A stretch of 30,114 bases of DNA from CAYZJD01 sp964483455 (GCA_964483455.1 CAZACK010000060.1:1-30114); one strand, 5' to 3'. Shown: positions 1 through 8,487, counted from the stretch's first letter. Numbers and translations are program-made. Notes: generated from the sequence alone by a model not told the origin.

Positions 1-344
1 CGCAAAACCGGGCGAATCGCCGGCGTGTCACTTCATGGTCTTCGACGCGCATTGCGCAAATCGCTCCCCGGGCAGACAACACTTGGTTCTACCACTCTTG
101 GCCTGAATGCATCCGGCCCGAAAATCCACGATGCCGCAGGCTTCCCTATTGAATCAGGGTCGGGAATCGGATGGTCAGGGCCGCTGGAGCCAGACGCGAT
201 ACTCGCCGCCGCCGGCCGGCTTTGGGAGGAGAATGTCTCCGCCACCCTGCCGGATGTCGAGTGGAGCCGGATCGGCGGCAGCCGGCAGCCCGCATCGCGG
301 ACGTCCGTTGAGTCCCGGCAGGCGCTGAGCTTTGCGACAGACGG
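1..344. other. Left edge with no supportable gene
   Basis: I see no convincing gene here. A plus-strand reading frame is open from the left edge to 456, but it runs antisense into the clear MazF-type toxin and its translation resembles nothing I recognise. The first codons contain an H-x-x-R-R string that could be read as the end of a tyrosine recombinase, but one short string is not enough to call it. The 3' end of a gene lying outside the window may be present. Confidence 0.4.
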
Positions 345-693
345 TCAGTCGAGGTCCATCGCCGCCCTGAGGCCACTCTCCACTTCCATCAAGAGTTCCA
401 CCGGCGGCCCGCCAATCCGTTTCGTGAGCTTCGCCCGCTCGAGCGTCGTGACCTGATGGCACAGGGCCACGCTCGCCTTCGATAGCCCCCCTGCGCCGGC
501 CGGCAGTCCGACAACGGTGGGCCCCGCGCCTGGATTGCAGCGGCGACGTCGACACCGGGACGACAATGACCGATTTCCAGCCGGGAGTCTGGTTGAAGGC
601 GTCGTGCGACACCACGACAACGGGACGGCGTCGTGCTTCTAAGGAACTTGACTTCGGGGCCGGTTCGGCCCAGTACAAATCGCGGCGCTTCAT
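345..693 (-). pseudogene. MazF/PemK-type endoribonuclease toxin, frameshifted
   Basis: This is the toxin of a type II toxin-antitoxin pair; MazF-family proteins are mRNA interferases. From the ATG at 693 the frame reads MKRRDLYWAEP, then RRPVVVVSHDAFN and VIVVPVSTSPLQ, all characteristic of the family's N-terminal half. The second half (PTVVGLPAGAGGL, SVALCHQVTTL, KLTKRIG) lies in another minus-strand frame and ends at 345. The two halves join if one base is removed from the four-base C run at 522-525 (plus strand). The joined product would be about 115 residues, a normal MazF length. The start overlaps the antitoxin stop by four bases (ATGA, 690-693). This is either a true inactivating insertion or an assembly or read error in a short homopolymer; sequence alone cannot decide. 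Confidence 0.85.
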
Positions 694-950
694 CTCCGCC
701 CCTGGGCGCTCTTGACGAGATGCTCGATCCCGGCTGCCTCCAACCCACCCTCCAGATCCAAATCCGTGCCGGCCGATTCCGCCGCGTATGCCGCGATCGC
801 GTCATGCCTTGCCTTGCGTGCCCGGCCTCGGAGCCACACGTCGATGGCTTCGCGGGCAAGCGTTGTCGCCGGCAACCGCGCCCGCGCGTCCTGTGCCCTG
901 AGGAGCATATCAGTCTTTTCAGGCCGGGGGAGATGGAAGTTCTTCCTCAT
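690..950 (-). CDS. Antitoxin of the MazF-type toxin, ribbon-helix-helix type
   Basis: An 86-residue protein starting MRKNFHLPRPE, followed by an alpha-helical stretch (LAREAIDVWLRGRARKARHDAI) and an acidic tail (SAGTDLDLEGGLEAAGIEHL). This is the layout of ribbon-helix-helix antitoxins that precede MazF toxins: an N-terminal beta strand and two helices bind DNA, and the acidic C-terminus covers the toxin. The stop overlaps the toxin start by four bases, which implies translational coupling. I chose the ATG at 950 because FHLP is the expected first strand. The frame stays open far upstream, but only as antisense to the next gene. Unlike its toxin, this gene is intact. A 7+7 inverted repeat (968-987) sits just upstream and is the likely autoregulatory site. 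Confidence 0.75.
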   Translation of the reverse strand: MRKNFHLPRPEKTDMLLRAQDARARLPATTLAREAIDVWLRGRARKARHDAIAAYAAESAGTDLDLEGGLEAAGIEHLVKSAQGRR

Positions 951-967
951 TCGGCCGCCGCCTGGGT

Positions 968-987
968 ATGCCACAACGGAGTGGCAT
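968..987. promoter_or_regulatory. Inverted repeat, candidate toxin-antitoxin operator
   Basis: A perfect 7-bp inverted repeat, ATGCCAC and GTGGCAT, separated by six bases. It lies 18 bases upstream of the antitoxin start, in the 144-bp divergent gap between that gene and the DUF1549 gene. The location matches the sites where antitoxins repress their own operons. The binding role is inferred; only the repeat is seen. Confidence 0.45.
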
Positions 988-1094
988 CCGTCTATGGCAT
1001 GGGCCGGGTGGCAGTGAATCGGGAGACAGCCGGGCGGCCGCGGCGCCCGTAGCGCCGGGCTTTGTATTACCATGGCTCTAGCGTCTGGGTTCCC

Positions 1095-3395
1095 ATGCGA
1101 ATCTTGCCGTTCTTTGTGCTCCTCTGGCCGGCCGGCGCCGGCTTCTCTCAGACCCCTCCCCGCGAGGTCGATTTCCTGAAGGACGTGCAGCCGGTGCTGA
1201 CGGCGAACTGCCTGGTCTGCCACACCGGCGACGGCGCGCAGGCGGGATTGAAGCTGCACACGCGCGACGATCTCCTGCGCGGCGGCAAAAGCGGCCCGGC
1301 CGTCGTGCCGGGCGACGCCGCGGCAAGCCTGCTGGTCGAAAAGATCTCCGGACAGAAAGGGCTGCGCATGCCGCCTTCCGGCCCCCCGCTCCCCGACGAG
1401 ACGATCGCGGTCATCCGCGCCTGGATCGACCAGGGCGCCCGCTGGGACGGCAAAGCGCTGGCGGCGGAGCGCATCGCGCCGCTGGCGCCGCGGACGCCGC
1501 CCGTGCCCGAGGGATCGGCTTCGAATCCGGTGGACCGGTTCGTCGATGTGTACCTGGCCAAGAACGGCGTGGCGGCGGTCCGGACGGCGCCCGACGCGAC
1601 GTTCGCGCGCCGCGCCTGGTACGACGTCACCGGATTGCCTCCGCCGCCGGAGGAGCTGGAAGCGTTCGGGAAGGACGCCCGCGCGGACAAGCGGGAGCGG
1701 CTGATCGACCGCCTGCTGGCCGCGCGCCGCGACTACGCCGAGCACTGGATCAGCTTCTGGAACGACTTGCTGCGCAACGACGAGGGCGTCGTCTATCACG
1801 GCGAGCGCAAGTCGATCACCCCGTGGCTGCTCGATGCGCTCGAGCGCAACATGCCGTATGACGAGATGGTGCGGCAATTGCTCAACCCGCCATCCGGCGG
1901 CGGCGCCGAGGGCTTTCTGGTCGGCGTCACCTGGCGCGGGGTGGTAAGCGCCAGCCAGTCGCCGCCGATGCAGGCCGCCCAAAACGCCGGCCAGGTCTTT
2001 CTCGGCATCAACCTGAAGTGCGCCGCCTGCCACGACAGTTTCGTCAACCGCTGGAAGCTCCGCGACACTTACGGTCTGGCGAGCATGTTCTCCGACGACA
2101 AGCTGGAGCTGGTGCGCTGCGACGTCAGAACGGGGCAAACGGCCGAGCCGCGGTTCCCCTTCCCGGAACTGAAGGTGGACTTCGACGAATCGCTGGCCTC
2201 GCGCCGGCAGGCGGCCGCCCGATGGTTCACGCACGCCGGCAACGGCCGCTTCGCCCGTACCATCGTGAACCGCTACTGGAAGCAGTTGCTCGGGCGCGGC
2301 CTGGTGGAACCCGCCGACGACATGGACGCCGAGCCGTGGAACGAAGATTTGCTCGACTGGCTGGCCTCCGATTTCGCCGCCAACAACTACGACCTCCAGC
2401 ACCTGATGCGGCGCATCCTGACATCGAAAGCCTACCAGATGCCGGCGGCGCTCGAAAGCGAGCCGCCGAAACGTTACGTGTTCCGAGGTCCGCGGCTGCG
2501 CCGGCTCACCGCCGAGCAGATCGAGGACACCATCTCCGCGGTCACCGGAAGCTGGCGGACCAGCAGCCCGCGCACGGAGACGGTCGCCGCCTATACGCGC
2601 GAGTGGCGGTTGAAGTCGGATAGCCTGAGCCGCGCGCTCGGGCGGCCGATCCGGGATCAGGTTTACACCGAGCGGAGCACCGAACCGACAACCCTCCAGG
2701 CGCTGGAGCTGACCAATGGACCGCTGCTGTCCAAGCGGCTGGAAAAGGGGGCGCGGTCGCTGGCCGGGGTGCACCGTCCGGCGCCGTCGAACCTGTTCGA
2801 CAGCAAGCTGGTGCGCGACGGGACGGTCGAGATCGACGTGGATATCACCGGCGCCAGGGACCTGTACCTGCTTCTGGAGGACGTGGACTCCTACGACACC
2901 TCGCGAATTGTCGCCGGCTGGGCGAAGGCGGAACTGGCCGGTCCGAACGGCATCGAGCCGCCGGCGCCCGCCACGATCGAGATCACCGCCAAGGGCGAGA
3001 AACTCCCGGCTGTTCCCGCCAAGGTTCCCTCGATGCTGCACTTCCCGATCGCGGGGAAAGGGTACACGCGGTTCCGCGCCAAGGCGGCGATCGACGACCG
3101 CTGCCGCCAGACCGACATCATGCCGGCCGTCCGCTTCTTCGTGTTCACCGAGAAGCCCGACCCGGACCAGTTGATCCGCATCCAGGGCGAGCCGCCGTCG
3201 GCCCCGCCGCGCAAGTCCTGGACGGCGGCCGAGCTGGCGGACCGGCTCTATGCGCACCTGCTGGCGCGCCGGCCGTCGGCGCCGGAGCGAAAGACAGCGG
3301 TGGCTGTGCTTGGCGGGGCGAAGGTGACGGCCGATGGGGCCGAGGATTTGCTCTGGGCGCTGCTGATGAGCCCGGAGTTTCAATACATTCATTGA
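1095..3395 (+). CDS. Secreted cytochrome c-like DUF1549/DUF1553 protein
   Basis: A 766-residue exported protein of a large family common in Planctomycetes and Solibacter-type Acidobacteria; the biochemical role of the family is not settled. An N-terminal signal peptide (MRILPFFVLLWPAGAGFSQ) is followed by a planctomycete-type cytochrome c domain with CLVCH at residues 39-43 and MPPSG near 92. DUF1549 covers roughly residues 150-340 and contains a second haem-type motif, CAACH, at 309-313. DUF1553 fills much of the C-terminal part (FARTIVNRYWKQLLGRGLV, then ILTSKAYQM). The frame also offers a start 33 bases earlier, but ATG 1095 begins directly at the signal peptide. The next gene starts ten bases after the stop and belongs to the family usually paired with this one, so they form an operon. 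The substrate is unknown. Confidence 0.9.
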   Translation: MRILPFFVLLWPAGAGFSQTPPREVDFLKDVQPVLTANCLVCHTGDGAQAGLKLHTRDDLLRGGKSGPAVVPGDAAASLLVEKISGQKGLRMPPSGPPLPDETIAVIRAWIDQGARWDGKALAAERIAPLAPRTPPVPEGSASNPVDRFVDVYLAKNGVAAVRTAPDATFARRAWYDVTGLPPPPEELEAFGKDARADKRERLIDRLLAARRDYAEHWISFWNDLLRNDEGVVYHGERKSITPWLLDALERNMPYDEMVRQLLNPPSGGGAEGFLVGVTWRGVVSASQSPPMQAAQNAGQVFLGINLKCAACHDSFVNRWKLRDTYGLASMFSDDKLELVRCDVRTGQTAEPRFPFPELKVDFDESLASRRQAAARWFTHAGNGRFARTIVNRYWKQLLGRGLVEPADDMDAEPWNEDLLDWLASDFAANNYDLQHLMRRILTSKAYQMPAALESEPPKRYVFRGPRLRRLTAEQIEDTISAVTGSWRTSSPRTETVAAYTREWRLKSDSLSRALGRPIRDQVYTERSTEPTTLQALELTNGPLLSKRLEKGARSLAGVHRPAPSNLFDSKLVRDGTVEIDVDITGARDLYLLLEDVDSYDTSRIVAGWAKAELAGPNGIEPPAPATIEITAKGEKLPAVPAKVPSMLHFPIAGKGYTRFRAKAAIDDRCRQTDIMPAVRFFVFTEKPDPDQLIRIQGEPPSAPPRKSWTAAELADRLYAHLLARRPSAPERKTAVAVLGGAKVTADGAEDLLWALLMSPEFQYIH

Positions 3396-3405
3396 GGTGC
3401 GGGCC

Positions 3406-4851
3406 ATGAAACCATGCCATGCGATCGACAGCCTGTTTCACGGGATCAGCCGCCGCGACTACATCAGGCAATCCGCGGCGGCCGCGCTGGCGGCGCTCAC
3501 CGGCGGTGCGCCGCGGCTGATCGGCGAGGACGCGCCGAAACCTGAGGCGACCGCCGACAGCATGATCCTGCTGTGGATGGCCGGCGGCATGGCCCAGACC
3601 GAGACCTGGGATCCGAAGGCGTACACGCCCTACGAGCCGGGAATGGAAAGCAGGCGCGTCCTGAGCACCTTCCCGTCGATCCCGACGGCGGTGGACAACA
3701 TCCGCCTCTCGGAAGGTCTCGAGGAGGTGGCCAAGGTGATGGACCGCGGCACGCTGGTCCGCTCTCATCGCGTCGGCGACCTCGGCTTCATCCTCCACTC
3801 GCGGCACCAGTATCACTGGCACACCGGCTATGAGCCGCCGCAGAGCGTGGCTGTTCCGCATATGGGCTCATGGATGGCGAAACTGCTCGGCCCGCGCAGC
3901 CCGGAGATGCCGCCGTTCTTCGTCATCGGGCAGAACATGGAGATCGGCGCCGAGAGCGATCCGCTGAAGTCGTTCCACACCGCCGGGTTCCTCGGCACCG
4001 AGTTCGGGCCCTTCCTGATCACGGACCCGCGCGACGCCATCGCCAGCGTCCAGCCGCCGGCCAAGATGGCCGGCGGCCGCTTCGCGCGCCGCTACGAGCA
4101 CTACAAGAAACTGCTGGCCGAAAGTCCGGTGCTGCGCGAGGGCAGCGACTACCAGCGCGAAGGACTGCTGCGCGCCATCGAGAATGCCAACCGGCTGCTG
4201 CAATCGGATTCCTCCAAAGCCTTCGACCTGACGCTCGAGCCCAAGGCGTCCTACGACGCGTACAACACCGGCCGTTTCGGCCTGGGGTGCCTGCTGGCGC
4301 GCCGGCTGGTGGAGAAGGGCGCGCGGTTCGTCGAAGTCACCAGCGAGTACATCCCGTTCCGCCATTGGGACACCCATGAGAACGGCCACGAGCGCGCCGC
4401 TGGGATGAAGAAGCTGATCGACCGGCCGGTGGCGCGGCTCATTCGGGACCTCGAGGAACGCGGACTGCTGTCGCGCACGCTGGTGGTGATCGCCAGCGAG
4501 TTCGGCCGCGACATGATGACCGAAGGCAAGCCGGGCAAGGAAGTAAAGGAGCAGGTGAAGCAGCCCGAGGTGATGACCTCGCCGCAGCACTATGGTATGC
4601 ACCGCCACTTCACCGAAGCGTGCAGCGTGGTGCTGTTCGGAGGAGGCGTCAAGCGCGGCTTCCTGTACGGCGAGACGGCCCCCGAGCGGCCGTGCAGCAT
4701 CGTGAAGAGCCCGGTGAGCATCGCCGACCTGCACGCCACCCTGTACGCCGTCGTGGGCATCCCCCCGACCGCCGGGGCCGTCGTCGAGAAGCGGCCCGTT
4801 TACGTCACCAAGGACGGCAAGGGCAAAGCGGTGCGGGACCTGCTGGCGTAG
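3406..4851 (+). CDS. Tat-exported DUF1501 protein
   Basis: A DUF1501 protein of 481 residues, related to the alkaline phosphatase/sulfatase superfamily. It starts with a twin-arginine signal (SRRDYIRQSAAAALAAL), so folded export is likely. The body has the family strings MILLWMAGGMAQTETWDPK, GARFVEVTSEY, HWDTHENG and LVVIASEFGRD. DUF1501 proteins are nearly always encoded beside DUF1549/DUF1553 proteins, as here, and the two probably act together in the envelope. The ATG at 3406 follows an AGGTG ribosome-binding sequence with normal spacing; a GTG nine bases earlier is the alternative. The catalytic activity is not established for the family. Confidence 0.9.
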   Translation: MKPCHAIDSLFHGISRRDYIRQSAAAALAALTGGAPRLIGEDAPKPEATADSMILLWMAGGMAQTETWDPKAYTPYEPGMESRRVLSTFPSIPTAVDNIRLSEGLEEVAKVMDRGTLVRSHRVGDLGFILHSRHQYHWHTGYEPPQSVAVPHMGSWMAKLLGPRSPEMPPFFVIGQNMEIGAESDPLKSFHTAGFLGTEFGPFLITDPRDAIASVQPPAKMAGGRFARRYEHYKKLLAESPVLREGSDYQREGLLRAIENANRLLQSDSSKAFDLTLEPKASYDAYNTGRFGLGCLLARRLVEKGARFVEVTSEYIPFRHWDTHENGHERAAGMKKLIDRPVARLIRDLEERGLLSRTLVVIASEFGRDMMTEGKPGKEVKEQVKQPEVMTSPQHYGMHRHFTEACSVVLFGGGVKRGFLYGETAPERPCSIVKSPVSIADLHATLYAVVGIPPTAGAVVEKRPVYVTKDGKGKAVRDLLA

Positions 4852-4921
4852 CCGTAGTCGCCCGCTGCCGCACACATCCTCATCTGCGGCGTGGAATCGT
4901 GGATTCTCTGCCGCTCATCTT

Positions 4922-5224
4922 GAAACGGAAGGTGAGAGTACGGATTTCGGTGTTGCGGGAGGCGGGGCGAGGATATCCGGGGCCTCGGGATCGGCAGGCT
5001 TCGGTGCGGCGGTCGGCGGCAGCGGCGAGAGCCTGCTGTCGGCTGAAACCACCTCCAGAGCCTCGGTTACGCTCAGACTCGTGGATGGCCAGGGTGATGT
5101 CCTTTGGGCTCACACCCAAGACAGCACTGGCGGCAAGTCGAAGGGCGCTGTCTCGGATGCAGTTGATCGCGGAGTCCGGCAGTTGTTCCGCGAGATTGAG
5201 CGATCCAAGCCGGTCAAACAGTAA
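4922..5224 (+). pseudogene. 3' remnant of a broken gene, unknown secreted-protein family
   Basis: This frame ends in TAA at 5222-5224. Its last ~60 codons look like real protein: SVTLRLVDGQGDVLWAHTQ, then DSTGGKSKGAVSDAVDRG and VRQLFREIERSK. The pattern (a strand, GDVLWAHTQDS, then an amphipathic helix) resembles the C-terminal domain of small Acidobacterial proteins of unknown function. A glycine-rich stretch lies just before it. No ATG, GTG or TTG in this frame opens a believable N-terminus, and the sequence before about 4922 no longer looks like protein. I read it as the 3' end of a gene whose 5' part was lost between the DUF1501 gene and here. The minus-strand frame over the same bases is also open, but I judge that a shadow. 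Confidence 0.5.
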
Positions 5225-5328
5225 GAGACCTCGGTTCCCCTTTGCACTCGCAGTCGTCCACATCGGACGACGGAACGACGCCGACGGATGGGATTGCACA
5301 GTAGCCGAAGGTTCCTGACCACACAACG

Positions 5329-5883
5329 CTAAGTCAGCAATTTCGGCGCGGTGCGTGTGGACGACACGGATAGCACCGATTGCCATCGCTGCTCGTGTTC
5401 ACACAAGTACGCCGCGACAGGGGGAGTCCGATCGATGCCAGCGCTGCAATGGAGAAGGACGGGCTTCGAGAGGCGCCGGAATGCTTTCAAAGCCTGACAC
5501 TTCTGGTCGTCACGTGGCGGCTGGTAGTCATTACAAGGGATGCTCTCAACTTGGAGCCCGCAGGCGCGGCAGTAGCCAAGCAAACCGTCCGGATGAAGGT
5601 TGATGCCTCCGCGCACGTAGTACCGATCGAGCTGTGCTTCTTCGAGTAGTGAAATTACAGACCGAAAGCCTGCTTGCAGAATGCGATCAACCCACGATAC
5701 GACGAGAGGCCGTGCCTCAGGCGGCAGCGGACTCCGGCCGTGAAACCTCGGATGATCCCGAAGGGGACGCTGTGCACAGGCAAGTCGGCCTTCGATGACC
5801 CATATCCAGATCTCTGACTCGTCGCCTTGACCTAGCTGCCGACGGATGCGTTTAAGTTCGTTCCGGATCGTCTTGGTGTCCAT
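5329..5883 (-). CDS. Dual-specificity/tyrosine phosphatase-like protein, C-terminus possibly frameshifted
   Basis: A 184-residue cytoplasmic protein with the Cys-x5-Arg phosphatase signature, HCSAGIDRT, around residues 145-153: nucleophile Cys146 and phosphate-binding Arg152. D119 in PCNDYQPP is a candidate general acid. Upstream elements fit the dual-specificity fold (WVDRILQAGFRSVISLLEE, then YVRGGINLHPDG). Family members usually continue after the signature with a long helix and an R-rich loop. Here the frame ends with a non-helical tail after HEQRW, while the next frame, from 5386, gives MAIGAIRVVHTHRAEIADL, which fits that position better. A one-base shift near 5380-5390 is therefore possible. 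No neighbour suggests a substrate. The ATG at 5883 has only a weak ribosome-binding sequence. Confidence 0.7.
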   Translation of the reverse strand: MDTKTIRNELKRIRRQLGQGDESEIWIWVIEGRLACAQRPLRDHPRFHGRSPLPPEARPLVVSWVDRILQAGFRSVISLLEEAQLDRYYVRGGINLHPDGLLGYCRACGLQVESIPCNDYQPPRDDQKCQALKAFRRLSKPVLLHCSAGIDRTPPVAAYLCEHEQRWQSVLSVSSTRTAPKLLT

Positions 5884-6111
5884 TGCTCAGTATCACAGCG
5901 TAGATCAATTTTGGCCTTTTTGGGTAGAACGATGTTCGATCAAACGTAAGAATTCGTCGTGAAAGCGTGTTGACTATCGACCCTCGGTCTCCCTCCGCCG
6001 TGCGCGGGGGCCTGTCCGAGTGTGACAATTCAAAGCCCTGGCCTTGCGATGGCCTGACTTCGCTCCTGGGCTAAACTGGGACATCCGAGGCCCGACTTGG
6101 CCGGAAACAGA

Positions 6112-6582
6112 ATGGACCCTGCCGCGCCACCCAAACCGCAACCCCTCTCCCACGAAGCGCTGAACGCATTCCCCGTCGTCATCCACCTTCCCGTCGAATG
6201 GGGAGACCAGGACGCCTTCGGGCATGTCAACAACACCGTCTACCTGCGCTGGTGTGAAACCGCCCGGGCGATCTATCTCGATCGAGCCGGCATGTGGGGG
6301 ATGATCGCCACCGACCGGAGGGGCCCGATCCTCGCCTCAATCACCTGCAACTTCCGCCGCGCCGTCACGTTCCCGGACACGGTCCACGTCGGCGCGCGCG
6401 TCACCCGGCTCGGCAACAGCAGCCTCGTGATGGAGCACCTTATCGTCAGCGAGGCGATGGGCGAGGCGGCCGCCGACGCCGAGTCCACGATCGTGTTTTT
6501 CGACTACGCGGCGGCGCGATCGCTGCCGCTGCCCAATGTGGTCCGGGAGGCGATCGGGAAGATGGAAGGAAGGGAGTTCTGA
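6112..6582 (+). CDS. Acyl-CoA thioesterase, hotdog fold (4HBT family)
   Basis: A single hotdog domain of 156 residues. The signature EWGDQDAFGHVNN at residues 29-41 holds the family's catalytic acid, most likely Asp34, and is followed by the long hotdog helix (YLRWCETARAIYLDRAGM). Family members hydrolyse acyl-CoA thioesters in the cytoplasm; the acyl group cannot be told from sequence. I chose ATG 6112; a TTG 15 bases upstream in frame is possible. The stop overlaps the start of the DUF4091 gene by one base, so the two are probably translated together, although a thioesterase and a secreted sugar-active protein have no obvious shared pathway. Confidence 0.85.
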   Translation: MDPAAPPKPQPLSHEALNAFPVVIHLPVEWGDQDAFGHVNNTVYLRWCETARAIYLDRAGMWGMIATDRRGPILASITCNFRRAVTFPDTVHVGARVTRLGNSSLVMEHLIVSEAMGEAAADAESTIVFFDYAAARSLPLPNVVREAIGKMEGREF

Positions 6583-8330
6583 TGCGATACCGGAACCATC
6601 GAAGGCTCGTCCGGCTGCTGGTTTGCCTTGTCGTGGCGGCCGCTTGCGCCCAGACCGCGGAGATTGAAGTCTGGGCCGTTCCCGCGATCCACAAGGTGCG
6701 GCCCGACGACCGCCCCCAGGCCGCCAACCTGGTGTGGGACGGCAAGTCGAAGACCATCTCGATCGCCGGGGCGAAGAACGAGCACATCCCGTTTCAGCTT
6801 GTCGTCTCGACTCCGCCTCCGCCGAGCCGCTACCACAAGGCCGCCTCCGGATTCTTCGTCGAGGTGGCCGACCTGGTTTCCGGGCAGAACCGAATTCCGC
6901 GAGACCGGATCAAGCTCTACTTCGAGCACGTCGTGCTGTGCTACGCCAAGTCGAGCCCCGCCGGCGACACGGGCTTCTGGCCCGACGCGCTGGCGCCGCT
7001 GACCGATCCGTTCGGCATGGCCGCCGAATTCCGGGAGTTCGTCAAGAACAGAGCCATCTGGATCGATGTGGTGACGCCCGCCGACATTGCGGCTGGAGAC
7101 TACTCCGGCGCCGTCCGCGTCACGCAAAACGGCCGGCCGGTCGACGAACTGAAGCTGAACGTCAAGGTCTACGACTTCGCTCTCCCATCTGACACCCATC
7201 TGATCACATACATGGGCGTTTCCGGCCGCCAGCTCTCCGTTTTCCACAAGGTCGCGCCTGCATCGCCGGAAGCCAAGGCCCTCCTGCGGAACTATCACGA
7301 GTTCCTCTACGCCAATCGGATGGAGCCGTGGTTCAACGAGCCGCTCCAGCCGGAAATCAAAGTCGCCGGCGACGACGTGGCCCTGCGATTCGACGACCAG
7401 GCCTATGACCTGTACATGAACCGCTGGCGATCCAAGCGCGTCATTTTGGAGGCCGCGCCTTCGGAAGTGGCCGGACACGCGGAACAGCCCGATTTCTCGG
7501 AAGCAGCGGTCCGCCGCGTCAGGTCCTATCTCCGGCGGACCACGGACTACTTCAAGAAGAACCGCTGGCTCGACCGGCTCGTGTTCAACTGCCCCATCGA
7601 CGAACCCAACACTGCCGGGGACTACGAGGCAACGCGCAAGTGGGCGGCGATCGTTCACGAGGCTGCGCCCGGCGTCCCGTTCTTAGTCACCGAGTCGCCG
7701 GTGCCCGACAATCCCGTCTGGGGCACCTTAAGCGGCTTCGCGAACCACTTCTCGGTACACGGGAACAACCTGAACAGCCCCGCCGTGAAGGAAGCCATCC
7801 GCCAGGAGCAGGCCAAGGGCGGCGAGATTACCTGGTACATCTCCTGCGACCAGGTTCATCCGCAGCCGAACTATTTCATCGACGCGCCGGCGATGGACCC
7901 GGTGATGGTCCCCTGGATCACCTGGCGGTACGGGATGAACGGCATCCTGTATTGGGACCTGAAGTTCTGGTCCCAGACTCCCGATCCGTGGCTGGATCCG
8001 GTGACCTACCTGAGCGGCTTCCTGTGCAGCGAAGGCGGCGTGTTGAACGGCGAGGGATCGCTCCTCTATCCGGGCAGCCGAGTGCAGCGATACACGGGGC
8101 AGAGAAACGTCGACGGGCCAGTGTCTTCCATCCGCTTCGAGCTGTTGCGCGAAGGCATCGAGGATTACGAGTACCTCTGGATGCTGAAGTCCCTCGGAGA
8201 CGGCAAGTTCGCCGATGAAGCCGTTCGCGGCATGGTGGTGGACGTCAGCACGTTCTCGCGGAACGTCGAGGAGTTATTCGCTTTGCGGGAGAAGATGGCG
8301 AAGCGGATCGAGCAGTTGGCGAGGAGGTAG
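6582..8330 (+). CDS. Secreted DUF4091 glycoside hydrolase-like protein
   Basis: A 582-residue exported protein. An N-terminal signal (RLVRLLVCLVVAAACAQT) is followed by a beta-rich region and a central domain with FNCPIDEPNTAGDYE, where the acidic pair could be catalytic. The C-terminal DUF4091 domain is recognised by GILYWDLKFW, GEGSLLYPG and FELLREGIEDYEYLWML. DUF4091 proteins resemble family 123 glycosidases and related enzymes and are common in Acidobacteria and Planctomycetes. The substrate is unknown. The ATG at 6582 overlaps the thioesterase stop by one base, and GGAAGGGAG just upstream is a strong ribosome-binding site, which fixes the start although the frame stays open further upstream. 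Confidence 0.85.
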   Translation: MRYRNHRRLVRLLVCLVVAAACAQTAEIEVWAVPAIHKVRPDDRPQAANLVWDGKSKTISIAGAKNEHIPFQLVVSTPPPPSRYHKAASGFFVEVADLVSGQNRIPRDRIKLYFEHVVLCYAKSSPAGDTGFWPDALAPLTDPFGMAAEFREFVKNRAIWIDVVTPADIAAGDYSGAVRVTQNGRPVDELKLNVKVYDFALPSDTHLITYMGVSGRQLSVFHKVAPASPEAKALLRNYHEFLYANRMEPWFNEPLQPEIKVAGDDVALRFDDQAYDLYMNRWRSKRVILEAAPSEVAGHAEQPDFSEAAVRRVRSYLRRTTDYFKKNRWLDRLVFNCPIDEPNTAGDYEATRKWAAIVHEAAPGVPFLVTESPVPDNPVWGTLSGFANHFSVHGNNLNSPAVKEAIRQEQAKGGEITWYISCDQVHPQPNYFIDAPAMDPVMVPWITWRYGMNGILYWDLKFWSQTPDPWLDPVTYLSGFLCSEGGVLNGEGSLLYPGSRVQRYTGQRNVDGPVSSIRFELLREGIEDYEYLWMLKSLGDGKFADEAVRGMVVDVSTFSRNVEELFALREKMAKRIEQLARR

Positions 8331-8391
8331 GCAACGATTTCGGAATACACTGGGGGCGCCTGCCTGGCGTCTTCCGGCGTTTTTCGGCCGG

Positions 8392-8417
8392 GAAAACCGG
8401 AAATATTTCCGGTTTTC
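8392..8417. repeat. 26-bp perfect palindrome, copy 1 (possible bidirectional terminator)
   Basis: The central 24 bases (8393-8416) are AAAACCGGAAA-TA-TTTCCGGTTTT, a perfect palindrome, and one more base pair extends it to 26. It lies between the convergent DUF4091 and TonB receptor genes. An A-rich arm, GC core and T-rich arm on both strands would suit a bidirectional terminator. A near-identical copy lies 71 bp away. Confidence 0.6.
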
Positions 8418-8463
8418 TTGCGCATGCCGATCCAAGTTGTTGAAACTAAAGAGCACTTTTTGG

Positions 8464-8487
8464 AAAACCGGAAACATTTCCGGTTTT
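8464..8487. repeat. 24-bp near-palindrome, copy 2
   Basis: The same element as at 8392-8417, with one central change (AAACATTT in place of AAATATTT). The two copies also share flanking GG on the left. The remaining bases of the 278-bp convergent gap (8331-8608) hold no gene that I can support. Confidence 0.6.

Noticed and set aside
25..456. Plus-strand open frame at the left edge
   Set aside because: It overlaps the recognisable MazF coding sequence antisense, and its translation has no family features.
690..3407. Very long minus-strand open frame (over 900 codons) opposite the DUF1549 gene
   Set aside because: It is an antisense shadow in GC-rich DNA with Arg/Gly/Ala-biased composition. 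Only its last 87 codons, the antitoxin, are real.
3868..4875. Minus-strand 335-codon frame opposite the DUF1501 gene
   Set aside because: Antisense shadow of a well-identified gene; His/Arg-rich with no motif.
4880..5386. Minus-strand 168-codon frame with fairly protein-like segments
   Set aside because: The plus-strand remnant over the same bases is more convincing. Only the first ~20 codons may matter, as the shifted end of the phosphatase.
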